Shown piece by piece: positions 32,907-34,006 of a stretch of 34,006 nucleotides of DNA; the first letter of the stretch is position 1, and the number at the start of each line of letters is the position of its first letter. Under the pieces are notes generated by a model. The model worked only from the letters and a program-made list of their open reading frames with translations. It had not been told where the DNA came from and searched no databases. The DNA comes from an uncultured Alphaproteobacteria bacterium. Lineage in GTDB: Bacteria; Pseudomonadota; Alphaproteobacteria; Micavibrionales; Micavibrionaceae. Location: the NCBI GenBank assembly GCA_937923625.1, contig CALDTV010000028.1, positions 1-34,006 of the forward strand, read 5' to 3'. Made by a program: the position numbers and the translations under genes.

Positions 32907-33839
32907 ATGATCGACCTCGTGCAGCTTTTAATTGCTAATATTATTCCGCTTTATATCTTAATCGCGCTGGGGTTTGTGGCGGGTAAATGGCTGGATGTTA
33001 ATTTGCCGTCAATGGCAACCGTGGCGATTTATATCTTGGCGCCTATCGTGAATTTTGGTGCGATGGCGCAAATGACTTTCACGCCAGAATATCTGGCTCT
33101 GCCAATCATTATATTTATTGGTTCCGTGACGATTGGAACGATATCCTATAAAACGACGCAAAAGCTTCGTAAAAATAACACGGCTAATTTGGTGGGCATG
33201 GCGAGCGTCACAGGCAACACGATGTATTTTGGCCTGCCGGTGATTTTGGCGCTCTTAGGGCCTGAATGGGTTGGGGTGTACGCGTTATTAAATTTAGGTA
33301 CGTTTTTAAACGAAGTCGGGTTGGGGTACTTCTTTGGCGCGCGTGGAGAGGCCACGGTAAAGGGCGCAGCGCTTAAAGTCTTAAAATTCCCTGTTATTCA
33401 TGCCATTTGGCTAGGGCTTTTGTATAATTTTTCGGGTTTATCGCTCCCTAGCGCCTTTGTGCAATATTGGAATTACACCATTGGCGCGTGGGTGTTGATT
33501 GGTATGATGATTATTGGCATAGCATTATCGAAGCAATCAAGATTGGATGTTGATCTAAAATTACTGGCCAATTTGTTTGTCCCCAAATTTATCATCTGGC
33601 CGCTTTTCACTTTTGCGATTATTCTAGCAGATATTTATTATTTTCAGGCCTTTGGGCAAGAGATTTACATGATGGTTGCCATTATTGGGGCCGTCCCTCT
33701 TGCGGGTAATTTAGTTGCGTACGCTTCTAATTTTAACCTTCAGCCCGAACGTGCCGCCGCCGCTGTCCTTATCAGTACAATTTTGGCCTTTATAACCGTG
33801 CCGTTGGCGGTGATTGCGGTAAAGCTTTTGATGGTGTGA
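32907..33839 (+). CDS. AEC-family (auxin efflux carrier-like) membrane transporter
   Basis: A 310-residue protein with about ten hydrophobic membrane helices in two halves joined by a polar loop near residues 88-100. The start (IANIIPLYILIALGFVAGKWL) and the Asn-containing crossing helix (TGNTMYFGLPVILALLGPEW) are typical of the AEC family, which exports organic anions or related solutes. The substrate cannot be read from the sequence. It follows the basic protein gene by 38 bases and is followed by a terminator-like hairpin at 33929. Confidence 0.9.
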   Translation: MIDLVQLLIANIIPLYILIALGFVAGKWLDVNLPSMATVAIYILAPIVNFGAMAQMTFTPEYLALPIIIFIGSVTIGTISYKTTQKLRKNNTANLVGMASVTGNTMYFGLPVILALLGPEWVGVYALLNLGTFLNEVGLGYFFGARGEATVKGAALKVLKFPVIHAIWLGLLYNFSGLSLPSAFVQYWNYTIGAWVLIGMMIIGIALSKQSRLDVDLKLLANLFVPKFIIWPLFTFAIILADIYYFQAFGQEIYMMVAIIGAVPLAGNLVAYASNFNLQPERAAAAVLISTILAFITVPLAVIAVKLLMV

Positions 33840-33928
33840 TGTCTTGATTTAAAGGCGGTTTTTAGTCATAGTGCCTGCATGCAAAAACACAGCAATAGCA
33901 ACATTCATATTCTTGCGCGAATTATCAG

Positions 33929-33955
33929 CCCGATCCTATAAATGAGATCGGGTTT
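33929..33955 (+). terminator. Terminator-like hairpin downstream of the transporter gene
   Basis: CCCGATC (33929-33935) pairs with GATCGGG (33946-33952) around a 10-base loop and is followed by only TTT. It is a likely end of the rightward transcript. The remaining bases to the window end show no complete gene. Confidence 0.65.
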
Positions 33956-34006
33956 CAGATGCATTTCCCCTATAAATTATACGAAGACGAGCAATAAAGA
34001 TTATGA

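Noticed and set aside
1-34006. CRISPR array or insertion sequence
   Set aside because: I saw no regularly spaced repeats, no DDE or IS200-type transposase and no IS-like terminal repeats. The only mobile element is the tRNA-Met island.

Overview
The window looks like chromosomal DNA of an AT-rich alphaproteobacterium. The supporting evidence is a circularly permuted two-piece tmRNA gene, an SspB of the alphaproteobacterial type directly behind it, and a ChvI/ChvG two-component pair in one leftward operon with RapZ. I cannot name the species.

Layout. (1) 1-3865, leftward: chvI, chvG, a small multi-pass membrane protein and rapZ (cut by the window edge), overlapping or abutting like one operon. 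(2) 4099-9105: a lone lipoprotein, a 573-base gap, then a quorum-sensing cluster: a membrane fatty-acid desaturase, luxR, luxI, a PhyH-type 2-oxoglutarate/Fe oxygenase and an 89-residue unknown. Two nearly identical 18-bp palindromes (consensus CCCCGTARTTYAACGGGG) sit in the two divergent promoter regions, each exactly 53 nt from a start codon (desaturase and luxI). I read them as lux boxes. (3) 9106-15798: a compact 6.67-kb genomic island inserted in the 3' end of tRNA-Met(CAT), bounded by a 27-bp perfect direct repeat. It carries a tRNA-targeting integrase, a second short tyrosine recombinase, a putative HUH-type replication protein followed by a ribbon-helix-helix protein, a coiled-coil membrane protein next to an XRE regulator, and a tight three-gene cassette headed by a TIGR04255-like protein. 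(4) 15940-25206: mostly housekeeping. It holds a TPR protein, mnmA, small unknown proteins, ssrA with a 24-residue tag and repeated hairpins, sspB, an alpha/beta hydrolase, a large unknown protein, a YadG-like ABC ATPase, a CBS protein and tRNA-Arg(CCG). (5) 25408-30346: a glycine-rich beta-repeat protein and a signalling group of three receiver-only proteins around a REC-GGDEF-REC-HisKA-HATPase hybrid. (6) 30650-33839: a VanX-like dipeptidase overlapping ribF, a small unknown protein and an AEC-family transporter.

The most interesting region is the quorum-sensing cluster. The two lipid or acyl-chain enzymes lie under the same operator as the AHL synthase, which suggests a signal whose acyl chain is desaturated or hydroxylated, or a quorum-controlled lipid response. 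The phyH reading frame carries conserved-looking sequence upstream of its only ATG, so it is 5'-truncated, frameshifted or unusually initiated. The island and the tmRNA locus are the next most interesting.
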